Shown here in pieces: positions 36,626 through 45,985 of a stretch of DNA of 64,000 nt. Position numbers and translations under genes: made by a program. The DNA comes from Spinactinospora alkalitolerans (GTDB lineage Bacteria; Actinomycetota; Actinomycetes; Streptosporangiales; Streptosporangiaceae). The notes beneath the pieces are model-generated. The model was not told the DNA's origin. It saw nothing but the letters and a program-made list of their open reading frames with translations, and did not search any database. Positions within the stretch are counted from its first letter, which is position 1. Every line of letters begins with the position of its first letter. The DNA is taken from positions 4,340,001 to 4,404,000 of the forward strand of contig NZ_JACCCC010000001.1 in the NCBI RefSeq assembly GCF_013408795.1, in the 5' to 3' direction.

Positions 36626-38242
36626 ATGCCAGTAGCAGACGCCCCAGCCACGAGAGCCCGCCCTCGCTCCACCCGCCTGAGGGCCGTCGCGGCCGTCGCT
36701 GCGGCCCTCGCCCTGTCCGCGGCCGGGTGCTCGTCCGGCGGCTACGACCAGGGAAGCGCCGGCAGCAGCACCTTCACCTACCTGACCCCGACCGACGTCA
36801 TCACCGAATGGGACCCCGCGGCCTCCTACTCCAACGAGCTCGCCGCCTTCCCCAACATGTACGAGACCCTGACCCGCTACGACCCCGAGACCGAGCAGGT
36901 CGAGCCGCTTCTGGCCACCGAGTGGTCGGGCTCGGAGGACGGGCTGACCTGGTCGTTCACCCTGCGCGACGACGTCACGTTCCACTCGGGCGCCCCCATG
37001 ACGGCCGCGTCGGTGAAGGAGGCCGTCGAGCGCACGATCGAGCTCGACTCGGGGGCCGCCTACCTGTGGGCCCCGGTGGAGGGCATCGAGGCGACCGGCG
37101 AGCACACCGTGACCTTCACCCTGGCCTACCCCGCGGCGCTCGACCTGATCAGCTCCGCCGCCTACGCCGCCTACGTCTACGAGGTCCCCGATGACGCCGA
37201 GGACTTCGAGGCGACGTCGTTCGGCACCGGCCCCTACACCGTCGAGTCCTGGAGCCCGGGCAGCGAGAACGAGCTGAACCTGACCCGCTTCGACGACTAC
37301 TGGGGCGGCTGGGAGGGCGCCCACTACGACAGCGTGAGCTACCGGGTGGCCCCCCAGGCCTCCACCGCGGCCCAGCTCATGACCTCGGGAGAGGCCCACT
37401 ACGCCCAACTGCTGCCCTCGCAGCTGCTGGAGCCGATGCGCGACGACCCCGCGCTGGAGGTGACGGAGACGACGTCGTGGCAGAACCTGTTCGGCCTGAT
37501 GAACACGGAGAAGGCGCCGCTGGACGACGCGCGGGTGCGCCGGGCCGTCGCGCACGCCGTCGACTACGAGGAGCTGGTCGAGGGCACGGACGGGTCGTTC
37601 ACCGAGTCCGACGGCGTGGTCCCCGAGGGGCTGCTCGGCCACCAGGAGGACCCCGAGCTGCGCGGTCACGACCCGGAGCGGGCCGAGGAGCTGCTGGAGG
37701 AGGCCGGCTACGGGCCGGGCGGCGACGAGGGCCCGTCGCTGGACCTGACCTACACCGAGGGCGACGAGGAGGTCGCGACCATGGTGAGCCTCATGCAGTC
37801 CCAGTTGGCCGAGGTCGGCATCGAGCTCAACGTCGAGGCGCTGCCGTGGGAGTCGGCCCAGTGGCCCAGGGCGCAGGAGGAGGACCCGCAGGACCGCCAG
37901 GACATCCTGCTCATGTACTGGTGGCCCGACGACCCGCAGCCGCTGTCGTGGTACCAGAACATGTTCCGCAGCGAGGACGAGATCGTCTTCAACCTCGCCT
38001 ACTACTCCGACCCGGAGCTGGACGGGCTCATCGACGAGGTCGGCTCGGTGACGGCCACCGACGAGGAGGCCGCGGCGCAGATGTACGCCGACATGCAGGA
38101 GGTCCTGGTCGAGGACGCCCCCTCGCTCTTCCTGGGCACCCGGGTCTACCAGCGGGCGCTCAGCAGCGACGTCGAGGGGTTCCGGGACAACCCCATGTAC
38201 GCCAACGTGGCCTTCGTCCACGACTACGCGCCGGCCGGGTAG
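36626..38242 (+). CDS. Peptide/nickel-type ABC transporter substrate-binding lipoprotein
   Basis: This is a family 5 solute-binding protein of 538 residues. The signal peptide ends in a lipobox, LSAAGCSSGG, with the lipidated Cys near residue 35. The core contains GTGPYTVESWSPGSENELN and DDPQPLSWYQNMF. It probably captures the substrate of the DUF917/HyuA pair upstream. The ATG at 36626 has GAAGG nine bases before it. It heads a five-gene transporter operon. Confidence 0.92.
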   Translation: MPVADAPATRARPRSTRLRAVAAVAAALALSAAGCSSGGYDQGSAGSSTFTYLTPTDVITEWDPAASYSNELAAFPNMYETLTRYDPETEQVEPLLATEWSGSEDGLTWSFTLRDDVTFHSGAPMTAASVKEAVERTIELDSGAAYLWAPVEGIEATGEHTVTFTLAYPAALDLISSAAYAAYVYEVPDDAEDFEATSFGTGPYTVESWSPGSENELNLTRFDDYWGGWEGAHYDSVSYRVAPQASTAAQLMTSGEAHYAQLLPSQLLEPMRDDPALEVTETTSWQNLFGLMNTEKAPLDDARVRRAVAHAVDYEELVEGTDGSFTESDGVVPEGLLGHQEDPELRGHDPERAEELLEEAGYGPGGDEGPSLDLTYTEGDEEVATMVSLMQSQLAEVGIELNVEALPWESAQWPRAQEEDPQDRQDILLMYWWPDDPQPLSWYQNMFRSEDEIVFNLAYYSDPELDGLIDEVGSVTATDEEAAAQMYADMQEVLVEDAPSLFLGTRVYQRALSSDVEGFRDNPMYANVAFVHDYAPAG

Positions 38243-38288
38243 CGCCGGTGGTGGACCGATCGGAGCCCTTCGCCGGAGCGGGGCCGCG

Positions 38289-39305
38289 GTGATCGCCTAC
38301 GCGGCCCGGAGGGTGGGCCTGTCGGCGCTGGTCGCGCTCGGCGTCGTGGTGCTGACGTTCGTGATCGCCCGCGTCGTGCCCGGCGACCCCGCCGCGGGCT
38401 GGGCCGGGCCGCGGGCGAGTGCGGCCGAACGCGAGCGGGTGCGCGCCGAGCTCGGGCTGGACCTGCCCCTGCACCGGCAGATCGCCGACTACGTCGCCGG
38501 CGTCCTGCGCGGCGACTGGGGCGTCTCGGTGCGCACCCACCGCCCGGTCCTCGACGACCTGTTCACGCTGCTGCCCAACACGCTGCAGCTGGTGCTGGCC
38601 GGACTGCTCATCGGGCTGGCCGTCGGGGTCCCCGCCGGCCTGGTCGCCGCCCGCTGGCACGGCCGGCTCCCCGACGCCGCGGTGCGCGCGGGCGCCGTCA
38701 TCAGCGGCTCCATGCCGGTGTTCTGGATGGCGCTGCTGGTGCAGATGTTCTTCGCCAGTCGGCTGCGGCTGCTGCCCGTGGCCGGGATCTACGACCCGGC
38801 GGTGCTGGAGGCGCACCCGCTCACCAGGATCACCGGCCTGCCGCTGCTGGACGCGGTGCTCACGGGGAACTGGCCCATGGCGGCGAGCGCCTTCGACCAC
38901 CTGCTGCTGCCCGCGCTGGTGGTCGCGGCCTACCCGGTGGCCGTGATCGCCCGGCTGGTGCGGGCGAGCCTGCTGGACACGCTCGGCGAGCCCCACGTCC
39001 AGATGGCGCGCGCGCTCGGGTTCCCCGAGCGCGCCGTGCTCGGGCGCTTCGCGCTGCGGCTGTCCTGGAACCCCGTCCTGCAGATCAGCGCGCTGATCTT
39101 CGGCTATTCGCTGGTCAACACGTTCCTGGTCGAGGCGGTGTTCAACTACCCGGGCCTGGGCGGCTACGCCGCGGCGTCGGCGACCGTCCTGGACGTCCCC
39201 GCGATCGTCGGCGTCACCCTGCTGGTGGCGCTGCTCTACATCGCCGCGAACCTGCTCGTCGACCTTCTGCACGCCGCCCTCGACCCACGGATCCGGCTAC
39301 GGTGA
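38289..39305 (+). CDS. Peptide/nickel-type ABC transporter permease (DppB-like)
   Basis: This permease of 338 residues has the normal DppB pattern: first helix MIAYAARRVGLSALVALGVV, then VPGDPAAGWAGP and LGLDLPLHRQIADYV. The EAA loop is PHVQMARALGFPERAVL. The GTG start at 38289 lies 46 bases after the binding-protein stop. Its stop overlaps the next start by four bases (GTGA). Confidence 0.92.
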   Translation: MIAYAARRVGLSALVALGVVVLTFVIARVVPGDPAAGWAGPRASAAERERVRAELGLDLPLHRQIADYVAGVLRGDWGVSVRTHRPVLDDLFTLLPNTLQLVLAGLLIGLAVGVPAGLVAARWHGRLPDAAVRAGAVISGSMPVFWMALLVQMFFASRLRLLPVAGIYDPAVLEAHPLTRITGLPLLDAVLTGNWPMAASAFDHLLLPALVVAAYPVAVIARLVRASLLDTLGEPHVQMARALGFPERAVLGRFALRLSWNPVLQISALIFGYSLVNTFLVEAVFNYPGLGGYAAASATVLDVPAIVGVTLLVALLYIAANLLVDLLHAALDPRIRLR

Positions 39306-40207
39306 CCTCTTCCGGCCCCACTCCCGACCCCGTCCCGGCACCGGCCTCCGGGCCCGCGGCGCCGGGACGCCCGCTGCCCTCGCTGCGGCGCTCGCCCATG
39401 ATCTGGACGTGCGCCGGCCTGCTCCTGCTCATCGCGCTCGCCGCGGCGCTGGCCCCCGTCATCGCGCCCCACCCCGGGGACGCCACCGGCGGCACCGACC
39501 CCGCGCAGGCGCTGCTGCCGCCCTCGGCCGAGCACTGGTTCGGCACCGACCACCTCGGCAGGGACGTGCTGTCCAGGGTGCTCTACGGTGCGCGGATCGG
39601 ACCGGTGATCGCGCTGCTGGTCGTGGCGGTCTCGGTGCTCGTCGGAACCGCTGTGGGCCTGGCCGCCGGGTACTTCGGCGGCTGGATCGACGAGGTGCTG
39701 ATGCGCCTGACCGACGTCTTCCTGGCCGTCCCGGCGCTGCTGCTGGCGCTGGCCCTGGCCGCGGTGCTGCCCCCAGGGGTCGTGGGCCTGACCATCGCGC
39801 TGACGGTCACCTGGTGGCCGTGGTACGCCCGGCTGGTGCGCGGGGAGGCGGCCTCCGTGGCCGGGCGCGCACACGTCGACGCCTGCCGCGCGCTCGGCCT
39901 GCCGCACCGGCGGATCCTGCTGCGCCACGTGCTGCCGGGGACCACCACGCCGCTGCTGGTGCAGGCCTCCACCGACATCGGGGGCGTCATCCTGGTCGCG
40001 GCCGGGCTGTCCTTCCTCGGCCTGGGCGCCCAGTCCCCCACGCCCGACTGGGGCCTGATGGTGCAGGAGTCGCAGAGCTACTTCGCCACCCACTGGTGGA
40101 TCGGCACCTTCCCTGGGCTGGCGATCATGCTGATCGCCGCGCTGTGCTACCTGCTCGGCGACGCGCTGCGCGACCGGCTCGACCCCCGGCGGACCGCTCG
40201 GATCTAG
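39302..40207 (+). CDS. Peptide/nickel-type ABC transporter permease (DppC-like)
   Basis: The second permease has 301 residues. After a Pro-rich N-terminus and one helix comes WFGTDHLGRDVLSRVLYGAR, the DppC landmark. The EAA loop reads HVDACRALGLPHRRILLRHV, and the C-terminus has SFLGLGAQSPTPDWG. The GTG at 39302 overlaps the upstream stop. Confidence 0.92.
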   Translation: MTSSGPTPDPVPAPASGPAAPGRPLPSLRRSPMIWTCAGLLLLIALAAALAPVIAPHPGDATGGTDPAQALLPPSAEHWFGTDHLGRDVLSRVLYGARIGPVIALLVVAVSVLVGTAVGLAAGYFGGWIDEVLMRLTDVFLAVPALLLALALAAVLPPGVVGLTIALTVTWWPWYARLVRGEAASVAGRAHVDACRALGLPHRRILLRHVLPGTTTPLLVQASTDIGGVILVAAGLSFLGLGAQSPTPDWGLMVQESQSYFATHWWIGTFPGLAIMLIAALCYLLGDALRDRLDPRRTARI

Positions 40208-40243
40208 AAGGAAACGACGCGACACCTGGTGGAGACCTGACGA

Positions 40244-41068
40244 ATGAGCACCGAACAGGGAAGCGGCGAGACGGGGCCCGGTGCGGCGCCGGCCCCGCTG
40301 CTGGCCGTCCGCGGTCTGCGGATCGCCTTCGGTCCGCGCGCGGCGGTCGACCTCGACGAGCTCACCCTGCGCAGCGGGGAGATCCTCGGCCTGGCCGGGG
40401 AGAGTGGGGCCGGCAAGTCGCTCACCGGGCTGGCCGCCCTGGGGCTGGCCCGCCACACCGGGGCCGAGGTGACCGGCAGCGTCCGGCTGGACGGCGCGGA
40501 GCTGGTGGGCGCGCCGGAGCGCCGGCTGCGGCGGCTGCGCGGCGGCACCGCGGCGCTCATCCCGCAGAGCCCGTCGGGGGCGTTCAACCCGGTGCTGCCC
40601 GTGGGCGCCACCGTGCTGCGCGCGCTGCGGCTGCACGGCGACGGCCGCGGGGCCGCGCGGCGGCGGGCGGTCGAGGCGATGCGCATGGTCCGGCTGGAGG
40701 AGGAGCACCTGGACCGCTACCCGCACCAGCTCTCCGGCGGCCAGCTGCAGCGGGTGGCGATCGCGCTGGGGGTGGCGCTGGGCGCGCGGCTGCTGATCGC
40801 CGACGAGCCCACCAGCGCGCTGGACGTGACCGTGCAGGCCGAGATCTGCGCGCTGCTGGCCGGGCTGCGCGACTCCGAGGGCCTGGCCATCCTGTTCGTC
40901 AGCCACGACCTGGCGGTGCTGGCCGGACTGTGCGACCGCATCGCGGTGATGCGGGGCGGCCGCGTCATCGAGGACCGGCCGACCGCGGAACTCGTCGGCG
41001 CGCCGCACCACGACTACACCAGGGAGCTGCTCGCCGCGGCCCCCCGGTTGGAGGCATCCGATGCTTGA
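40244..41068 (+). CDS. Peptide-type ABC transporter ATP-binding protein (DppD-like)
   Basis: This is an ATPase of 274 residues. Walker A is GLAGESGAGKSLTGLAAL, the signature is [19 protein letters not shown] and Walker B is [13 protein letters not shown]. It lacks the long Cys-containing C-terminal extension of OppD-class proteins. Its stop overlaps the next start by eight bases. Confidence 0.92.
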   Translation: MSTEQGSGETGPGAAPAPLLAVRGLRIAFGPRAAVDLDELTLRSGEILGLAGESGAGKSLTGLAALGLARHTGAEVTGSVRLDGAELVGAPERRLRRLRGGTAALIPQSPSGAFNPVLPVGATVLRALRLHGDGRGAARRRAVEAMRMVRLEEEHLDRYPHQLSGGQLQRVAIALGVALGARLLIADEPTSALDVTVQAEICALLAGLRDSEGLAILFVSHDLAVLAGLCDRIAVMRGGRVIEDRPTAELVGAPHHDYTRELLAAAPRLEASDA

Positions 41069-41816
41069 GGTCAGGGACTTGACCGTGCGCTTCGGCCGCA
41101 CGGTCGCGGTGGACCGCGCCGACCTCACCCTGCCCGACGGACCCAGCGCCCTGGGGCTGATCGGCGAGAGCGGTTCGGGCAAGACCACGCTGGGCCGGGC
41201 GGTGCTGCGGCTGACCGGGGCGTCCGGGGGTTCGGTCCGCTTCGACGGCGAGGACGTGTTCGCCATGCGCAGGCTGCGCCCCTACCGGCGCGCGGTGCAG
41301 GTCGTGCTGCAGGACCCGGAGGGCGCGCTCAGCCCGCGGATGCGCGTCGGCCCGGCGATCGCCGAGGTGCTGCGCGCGCACCGGCTGGTCCCGCGCCGGG
41401 GCGAGCGCGCCCGGGTGCTGGAGCTGCTCGCCGACGTGGACCTCGGCGCCGAGTACGCCGAGCGCTACCCGCACCAGCTCTCCGGCGGCCAGCGCCAGCG
41501 GGTGGCGATCGCCAGGGCGCTGGCGGTACGGCCGCGCGTGCTCGTCCTGGACGAGCCCACCAGCGCGCTGGACGTGACCGTGCAGGCCCGCGTGCTGGAG
41601 CTGTTCGAGCGGCTGCGCGCGCAGCACGACCTGGCCTACCTGCTCATCTCGCACGACCTGGCGGTGGTGGAGCGGCTGTGCGAGCGCACGGCCGTGATGC
41701 GCGGCGGCCGCATCATCGAGGAGGGCCCCACGCGGCAGGTGCTGCACGATCCCCGCGACCCCTACACCCGCAGGCTGCGCGACGCGGTCCCGCGGCTTGC
41801 GGGGCCGCGCCCGTGA
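41061..41816 (+). CDS. Peptide-type ABC transporter ATP-binding protein (DppF-like)
   Basis: This ATPase of 251 residues completes the transporter. Walker A is [18 protein letters not shown], the signature is [18 protein letters not shown] and Walker B is [13 protein letters not shown]. Like its partner it has no C-terminal oligopeptide extension, so the pair may serve a small substrate rather than long peptides. A methyltransferase gene begins 19 bases downstream. Confidence 0.92.
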   Translation: MLEVRDLTVRFGRTVAVDRADLTLPDGPSALGLIGESGSGKTTLGRAVLRLTGASGGSVRFDGEDVFAMRRLRPYRRAVQVVLQDPEGALSPRMRVGPAIAEVLRAHRLVPRRGERARVLELLADVDLGAEYAERYPHQLSGGQRQRVAIARALAVRPRVLVLDEPTSALDVTVQARVLELFERLRAQHDLAYLLISHDLAVVERLCERTAVMRGGRIIEEGPTRQVLHDPRDPYTRRLRDAVPRLAGPRP

Positions 41817-41835
41817 GCGGGGCTAGGCTGATCCC

Positions 41836-42495
41836 GTGACGCGCACGAGTGAGAACCTCAGCCCGGAACTGCACGACTACCTGGTCGCCCACAGCACCCC
41901 GGTGGACGAGGTCCTGCGGGACCTCGCGGCGGAGACCGAGCGGCTGTTCCCCGGCAGCGTGGGCCTGCAGATCGGTCCGGAGCAGGGCGTGTTCATGACC
42001 GTGCTGGCGCGGCTGATCGGCGCCCGCGACGCCGTGGAGGTCGGCACGTTCACCGGCTACTCCTCCGTCTGCCTCGCGCGCGGCCTTCCCGCCGACGGCA
42101 CCCTGCTGGCCTGCGACGTCAGTGAGGAGTGGACGTCGGTGGCGCGCCGGTACTGGGAGCGCGCCGGGGTCGCGGGCAAGGTGACGCTGGAGCTGGCCCC
42201 CGCGATCGAGACGCTGCGCGCCCTACCCGAGGATCCGCTCTTCGACCTGGCCTTCATCGACGCCGACAAGGAGGGCTACGTCGGTTACTGGGACGAACTG
42301 GTCCCGCGCGTGCGGTCCGGTGGGGCGCTGCTGATCGACAACACCTTCTCCCACGGCCGGGTCCTGGACCCCTCCGTCACCTCGGCCGCGGTCCAGGGCA
42401 TCCGCGACTTCAACGCCCACGCCCTGGCCGACGACCGGGTGGAGCTGGTGATGCTGCCGGTCGGCGACGGCCTCACGCTGGCGCGGAGGAAATAG
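41836..42495 (+). CDS. SAM-dependent O-methyltransferase (CCoAOMT family)
   Basis: This is a class I methyltransferase of 219 residues. The SAM-binding loop is DAVEVGTFTGYSSVCLARGL, near residue 62, and the metal-binding Asp is in FDLAFIDADKEGYVGYWDEL; NTFSHGRVLDP follows. Family members methylate catechol-like hydroxyls. The GTG at 41836 is 19 bases after the ATPase gene, so it is probably cotranscribed. Its 3' end overlaps that of the minus-strand Cache gene by 23 bases. Confidence 0.88.
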   Translation: MTRTSENLSPELHDYLVAHSTPVDEVLRDLAAETERLFPGSVGLQIGPEQGVFMTVLARLIGARDAVEVGTFTGYSSVCLARGLPADGTLLACDVSEEWTSVARRYWERAGVAGKVTLELAPAIETLRALPEDPLFDLAFIDADKEGYVGYWDELVPRVRSGGALLIDNTFSHGRVLDPSVTSAAVQGIRDFNAHALADDRVELVMLPVGDGLTLARRK

Positions 42496-43261
42496 GCGGG
42501 GCGGCGCGCCCGGCCTTGGAGCGGGCCGACATCAGCAGCCGCCACGGCAGGTTCGGCAGGTCGTAGGGCGCGTGCCCGGCGGCTTCGGGCCGCGAGCCGG
42601 CCGGATCGGGTTCGCGCAGCAGCGAGCCGGTGAGGCGCCGGGCCGAGTTGGACAGGATGATGCGCCGCTCGGCGTTGATCAGGATGACCTCGTCGTCCAG
42701 GGCGGCCAGCCCGGGCAGCAGCAGCGCCTCGAACCTCGAGACCGGGACGTCGGCGCCCACCACGCCGAGGAACTCCCCCTCGGCCCGGACCGGCAGGGTC
42801 AGCGTGAGCATGTAGCGGTCGGTGCCGCCGTAGTCGACGTAGGGGCCGACCACGTGGCGGGCGCCGGTGCGGCGGGGCACCGCGAACCACTCGGCCTCGG
42901 CGTAGTCGTAGAACCCGATGCTCTCGGGGTCGAGGTCGACGTTGAGGAACGCCGGGTCGCGCCCCGGGACCGTGTGCCACCACTCCAGTCGGCGCGGCTC
43001 GTCGGCGAGCAGCCCCGGCGTGACGATCATGCCCATGCCGACGACGACCTCGCCCTCGCCCTCGCGGCGCAGCCGCTCCAGCAGCTCCGGCCGGAGCTGG
43101 GCGATGTCATCGCTGGTCAGGCGCTCGCCGCGGTCCATGACAGCCCGGTGGCAGCCGAGCATCCGGGCGCGGACCTCCTCCAGCGAGGCGAAGACGTCCT
43201 CGACGACCGCGGCGATCCATCCGGCGACGCGCGCGGGCTCGGCCCGCCTGGGCAGCGTCAT
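42473..43261 (-). CDS. Cache-domain (PDC sensor-like) protein
   Basis: The 262-residue protein contains one Cache-like ligand-binding domain, with the sequence EWFAVPRRTGARHVVGPYVD, then MLTLTLPVRAEGEFLGVVGA, the characteristic strand pair. Unlike most Cache proteins it has no membrane segment, signal peptide or output domain, so it would be a cytoplasmic ligand-binding protein. It lies beside the FadR regulator and is transcribed in the same direction 226 bases further on. Function unknown; a sensor or chaperone for the regulon is one guess. Confidence 0.75.
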   Translation of the reverse strand: MTLPRRAEPARVAGWIAAVVEDVFASLEEVRARMLGCHRAVMDRGERLTSDDIAQLRPELLERLRREGEGEVVVGMGMIVTPGLLADEPRRLEWWHTVPGRDPAFLNVDLDPESIGFYDYAEAEWFAVPRRTGARHVVGPYVDYGGTDRYMLTLTLPVRAEGEFLGVVGADVPVSRFEALLLPGLAALDDEVILINAERRIILSNSARRLTGSLLREPDPAGSRPEAAGHAPYDLPNLPWRLLMSARSKAGRAAPPISSAPA

Positions 43262-43446
43262 CGCTCACCGCCTTTCCGGGGGCCGGCTCCTCCGGAGTCC
43301 GCGGCGGACCTCGGAGCGGGCGACGGCCGAGGGGGTGGGAACGGATCCATCACCTCGTTCTTACTGCCGCGCGCCGCGAAAATCCACCCGGGGACCGCGA
43401 CGAACATCGGCCGCGGCCCGTGGAACGCCCCGGGGGCCCGCGTCTC

Positions 43447-43470
43447 ACCGCGGACACCGCGGACACCGCC
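43447..43470. repeat. Short 9-bp tandem repeat
   Basis: ACCGCGGAC occurs twice in tandem (43447-43455, 43456-43464), followed by ACCGCC. It lies in the 226-base gap between the Cache gene and the FadR gene. Confidence 0.6.
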
Positions 43471-43487
43471 GTCGGCGCCGTCCCGGG

Positions 43488-44282
43488 TCACGGCGGGGCC
43501 GGGGGGTCGCCGGCCCCGCCGCCGTCCCGCTCGACGAGGTCGAAGTGGAGTTCGATCAGCCGCTGCACGCCCGCCTCGATGTGCCGTTCGGTCAGCGCGC
43601 GGGCCGCGTCGCCGGCGCGGCGCTCGACAGCGTCGATGACGGCGCGGTGGTTGTGCACGGTCCGCTCATGCAGCTTCTCCTGGTCGAGCGCCGGGCGCAT
43701 CGGCGACCACAGCAGCTCCCCCAGCTCGGACTGCAGGTCGATCTCCTGGGTGGTCAGCCGGACCGACTGGGCGGCGGCCGCGACCTCGATGTAGTAGCGG
43801 CCGCCGATGCGCCGCCGGGCGTGGGCCGGGCGGGCGGCCGCGAGCCGGTCGACGATCTCGCGCAGCCGGGCGATATTGTCGGCCGAGGCGCGGTCGGCGG
43901 CCAGGCGGGCCGCGGCGCCGGCGATCGCGGCGTGGAAGTCGCCCAGCTCGCGCAGGTCCGTCGTGCCCATCTCGCGCAGCCGGCGGCGGGCGCGCTCGGT
44001 GAGCGCGTCGGCGGAGGCCCGGACGAAGCTGCCGCCGCCGCGCCCGCGCCGGGTCTCCACCAGCCCCTGCCTGCGCAGGCTGGACAGCGCCTCGCGCAGC
44101 GTGACCGTGGAGACGTTGAGCGCCGTGGCCAGTTCGGACTCCGTGGGAAGCTGCTCGCCGTCGGCGATCAGCCCCAGCGCGATCGCCCTTCCCAGCCTGC
44201 GCGCCACGGCTTCGCTGCGCCCGGCCCCGTCGTCGAGCGGAGCGAAAACAGCGTGCCGTGCGGCACCGGACAATCGACTCAC
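43488..44282 (-). CDS. FadR-subfamily GntR transcriptional regulator
   Basis: This is a GntR-type regulator of 264 residues. The winged helix-turn-helix reads LPTESELATALNVSTVTLRE followed by ALSSLRRQGLVETRRGRGGG. The C-terminal FCD domain has metal-site histidines in GDFHAAIAGAA, TVHNHRAVIDAV and TERHIEAG. I use the GTG at 44282 (MSRLSGAARHAVFAPLDD) with GGTGG before it. It is divergent from the Fe-S/FAD operon and is its probable regulator, responding to a carboxylate. Confidence 0.9.
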   Translation of the reverse strand: MSRLSGAARHAVFAPLDDGAGRSEAVARRLGRAIALGLIADGEQLPTESELATALNVSTVTLREALSSLRRQGLVETRRGRGGGSFVRASADALTERARRRLREMGTTDLRELGDFHAAIAGAAARLAADRASADNIARLREIVDRLAAARPAHARRRIGGRYYIEVAAAAQSVRLTTQEIDLQSELGELLWSPMRPALDQEKLHERTVHNHRAVIDAVERRAGDAARALTERHIEAGVQRLIELHFDLVERDGGGAGDPPAPP

Positions 44283-44539
44283 GGATCCACCGTCTCCCCA
44301 TCCCGCGCGCTCCCCGGGGTCGTTCCCTCGGGAGCCGTGCCTCCAGTCTGCCGCCCGTGTCCGCGAACATGTCCACAGGTCTTGCCCTTTGAAATATAAA
44401 CCCATATGTTTTCGGAATACATGGCGTGGGTCACATCACGCGACCCGCGCAGGGCCGACCATGCAGACCCCGCGGTGCGCACGGCGGCGCGGAAGCCGCG
44501 CCGCGCCCGGCGCAGCGGGGCCGGTGAAGGAGGGCACCC
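44283..44539. promoter_or_regulatory. Divergent FadR/Fe-S operon control region
   Basis: The 257-base region includes an AT-rich core (about 44388-44420, TTTGAAATATAAACCCATAT and onward), the probable promoter. Next to it lies an inverted repeat, GCGTGGGTC (44424-44432) with GACCCGCGC (44442-44450), eight of nine bases paired, a candidate FadR-type operator. Confidence 0.5.
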
Positions 44540-45985
44540 ATGACGGAGACGCGACCCGGGGGCGAGCCGGGGACCGACGCGCTGCAGCACCCCCACACGC
44601 CCGGCATGCGGACGGGAACGGACCCCGCCGGTCCGCCGCAGGACGTCATCGTGGCGCCGCCGCACATCCCCGTCCGCGACGAGCGCACCCGCGAGTTCGT
44701 CGAGCAGTGGCGCAACGCCGCCTACAACTGCTACTCCTCCGGCCACAAGTTCTGCCGCGAGGTCTGCCCGGTCATGCAGGTGACCCGGAACGAGTCGTGG
44801 ACGCCCACGGCCTTCCACGCCAACGTCGTGGCGATGGAGAAGGGCGAGCTCGACATCGCCGACATCGCCGCCGACTACGTCAACTGCACCCAGTGCGGGG
44901 CGTGCGAGCTGCGCTGCCCCAACACGCTGTTCACCGGCGACTTCTACCGGTTCCGCACCCGCACGGTCGACGTGGTCAAGGCGGTGCGCGCACTGGCCGT
45001 GGACAGTGGCGTGCACCAGCCCGGCTGGCGGCGCTGGAACCTGCTGACCGACGAGCGCACCCACGAGCCCGTCCTCGGCGAGACCCCGGTCGACCAGGAG
45101 CACGTGCGCGACTGGGCCGAAGGGCTGGACCTGCCGATCGGCGGCGAGACCGTCCTGTTCGTCGACTGCGAGGCCGCGTTCTACCGCACGGCGGTGCCCC
45201 GCGCCGTGGCCCAGATCCTCAAGGCCGCGGGCGTGGAGTTCGGCCTCATGTCCGAGCAGTGGTGCTGCGGCGGACCGGCCGCCGAGATGGGCTACGTCGA
45301 GCAGGCCGAGCGCTTCGCGCGGCACAACCTGGCCGACTGGCGCTCGGTGGGGGCCAAGCGGGTGCTGGTCCTCGACCCGCACGACTACATCACCTTCACC
45401 GAGGACTACCCGAAGTACTTCGGCGACGACTACGACATCGAGGTCGTGCTGGTGGTGGAGCTGCTCGCCCAGCTGATCCGCGAGGGCAGGCTCACCCCGG
45501 AGGTGCCGGTGGAGCGCACGATCACCTACCACGACCCCTGCCGGCTGAACAAGCGCAAGGGGATCTGGCAGGAGCCCCGCGAGATCCTGCGGGCGATCCC
45601 CGGCCTGGTCTTCAACGACGTCGACCGGGTCACCCAGTGGTCTTACTGCTCGGGCGGCGGGGGTGGACTGCCCGTGGAGAAACCCGAGCTCACCGCTGCG
45701 ATCAGCGCCAACCGGCTGGACAAGGCCGCTGCGCTGGAGGTCGACACGCTGGTCAGCGCCTGCCCGTGGTCGGAGCGCCCGCTGAGCGAGGCCGGCGACG
45801 GCCGCGACATCGACGTCGTCGACATCCACGAACTGCTCGCCGAGTCGCTCGGCATCGCCGTCGGGGGCAGCAGGGGCGAGGTCGGCGACCGGCGGGGCGG
45901 CGGCTGCGGCGGAGGGACCTGCGGAGGGGGCTCCTGCGGCGGCGGCGCCGACGTGCGGGGCCCTGGAGAGGAGGAGGACCAGTGA
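44540..45985 (+). CDS. Fe-S-binding oxidoreductase subunit (GlcF/LutA-like) with Cys/Gly-rich tail
   Basis: This is an electron-transfer subunit of 481 residues. The second cluster motif is canonical, CTQCGACELRCP near residue 118. The first is not: CYSSGHKFCREVCP spaces three Cys with a His in between, so it may be atypical. Two CCG-type domains follow (EQWCCGGPAAEMG, TYHDPCRLNKRKG and SYCSGGGGGLP). The C-terminus is an unusual tail, GGGCGGGTCGGGSCGGG. The ATG at 44540 has GGAGGG upstream. Its stop overlaps the FAD oxidase start by four bases. Confidence 0.88.
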   Translation: MTETRPGGEPGTDALQHPHTPGMRTGTDPAGPPQDVIVAPPHIPVRDERTREFVEQWRNAAYNCYSSGHKFCREVCPVMQVTRNESWTPTAFHANVVAMEKGELDIADIAADYVNCTQCGACELRCPNTLFTGDFYRFRTRTVDVVKAVRALAVDSGVHQPGWRRWNLLTDERTHEPVLGETPVDQEHVRDWAEGLDLPIGGETVLFVDCEAAFYRTAVPRAVAQILKAAGVEFGLMSEQWCCGGPAAEMGYVEQAERFARHNLADWRSVGAKRVLVLDPHDYITFTEDYPKYFGDDYDIEVVLVVELLAQLIREGRLTPEVPVERTITYHDPCRLNKRKGIWQEPREILRAIPGLVFNDVDRVTQWSYCSGGGGGLPVEKPELTAAISANRLDKAAALEVDTLVSACPWSERPLSEAGDGRDIDVVDIHELLAESLGIAVGGSRGEVGDRRGGGCGGGTCGGGSCGGGADVRGPGEEEDQ

